Shown here piece after piece: positions 23,785 through 24,231 of a DNA stretch of 24,231 bases. Under the pieces are notes generated by a model. That model made no database searches. It worked only from the letters and a program-made list of their open reading frames with translations, and had not been told where the DNA came from. Numbering within the stretch: the first letter of the stretch is position 1; each line of letters starts with the position of its first letter. The position numbers were made by a program, and so were the translations under genes. Origin of the DNA: DATDMG01 sp036518955 (lineage in GTDB: Bacteria > Actinomycetota > Actinomycetes > Actinomycetales > Kineosporiaceae); the NCBI GenBank assembly GCA_036518955.1, contig DATDMG010000519.1, positions 1-24,231 of the forward strand, in the 5' to 3' direction.

Positions 23785-24231
23785 ATGGAGTGGACCGTCC
23801 CGGCCGCCCTTGTCCGGGCCGCCGCCCAGCACGAGGCGGCCGCCGCGCTGGTCCAGCCCGACGGGCCCCGCCTGACCTATCGGGAGTTGCACGATCAGTG
23901 CGTCACCGTGGCCCGGTCGCTGCTGGCGCTCGGCGTCCGGGCCGGGGACCGGATCGGGATCTGGGCGCCGAACACCTGGCACTGGGTCCTTGCCGCGCTG
24001 GGCGGCAGCTTCGCGGGCGGCGTCCTGGTGCCGATCAACACCCGGTACACCGGCCCCGAGGCCCTTGACGTGCTGGTTCGCAGCGGCGTCAGGGTGCTCT
24101 TCGTGGCCGGGCCGTTCCTCGGCACCGACCGGCTGACCCAGCTGCGCGCCGCCGCGGAGCGAGCGGGGGTCGAGGTCCCCGGCAGGGTGGTGGTGATCCC
24201 GGTCGAGGAGGCCACCGGCACGGGCGCGGAC
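23785..24231 (+). CDS. fadD3: HIP-CoA ligase, FadD3-like (cut by window end)
   Basis: The first 149 residues of an ANL-family acyl-CoA synthetase are visible. The reading frame is still open at the window edge. MEWTVPAALVRAA, LTYRELHDQCVTVARSL, GIWAPNTWHWVLAALGGSFAGGVLVPINTRYTGPEALDVL and VLFVAGPFLGTDRL resemble the N-terminus of FadD3. FadD3 makes the CoA thioester of HIP and so starts C/D-ring degradation. The ATP-binding and catalytic-lysine motifs lie beyond the window. The ATG at 23785 has GGAGG five bases upstream; a GTG two codons earlier is an alternative. The gene order and the KstR2 box support the assignment more strongly than the partial sequence alone. Confidence 0.85.
   Translation, partial: MEWTVPAALVRAAAQHEAAAALVQPDGPRLTYRELHDQCVTVARSLLALGVRAGDRIGIWAPNTWHWVLAALGGSFAGGVLVPINTRYTGPEALDVLVRSGVRVLFVAGPFLGTDRLTQLRAAAERAGVEVPGRVVVIPVEEATGTGAD

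Overview
The window is high-GC DNA with frequent GTG starts, 4-bp stop/start overlaps and a minus-strand tRNA-Pro(GGG). Housekeeping genes (tex, der, cmk) and mycobacterial-type sterol catabolism genes point to a sterol-degrading Actinomycetota member. I cannot name the genus from sequence alone.

Layout. (1) 1-1171: tRNA-Pro with a strong hairpin beside it, then the frameshifted remains of a Bcr/CflA-type drug-efflux transporter. (2) 1172-6356, minus strand: cmk, der, tex. Der and Tex overlap by GTGA, and a perfect GC hairpin sits between cmk and der. (3) 6434-6748: a broken AraC-family regulator. (4) 6904-11017, minus strand: a compact three-gene operon. It encodes a stand-alone NRPS-type adenylation protein, a six-helix membrane protein with a ferric-reductase/FNR-like FAD-NAD(P) tail (ATGA overlap with the first gene), and an enoyl-CoA hydratase. 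The first two genes together have the domain order I recall for the fungal redox-homeostasis protein TmpL. This is the least explained and most interesting locus here. (5) 11179-12038: two more decayed reading frames. (6) 12093-20742: a sterol side-chain module: fadD19-like and echA19-like (divergent), then a DUF35 protein, ltp4-like and ltp3-like (one plus-strand operon), then cyp125-like and fadA5-like (divergent). KstR-type operators lie at 13732, 14654, 14721 and 19518. (7) 20755-21576: a secreted or membrane-anchored trypsin-like protease. (8) 21710-24231: ipdF-like and fadE30-like (ATGA overlap), divergent from fadD3-like, with an exact KstR2-type operator at 23755. The last gene runs off the window.

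How the genes work together. CYP125 oxidises the sterol side chain at C26 and FadD19 makes the CoA thioester. EchA19 and the DUF35/Ltp3/Ltp4 set process and cleave the side chain; the Ltp3/Ltp4/FadD19 combination is known for C24-branched (plant-type) sterols. FadA5 performs thiolysis. FadD3, FadE30 and IpdF then act on HIP, the C/D-ring remnant. Segments that are scattered in the Mycobacterium tuberculosis chromosome (around Rv3515-3523, Rv3545-3546 and Rv3559-3561) are packed together here, and the two repressor regulons meet within about 4 kb.

All family assignments come from reading motifs and remembered homologues. No database search was run.
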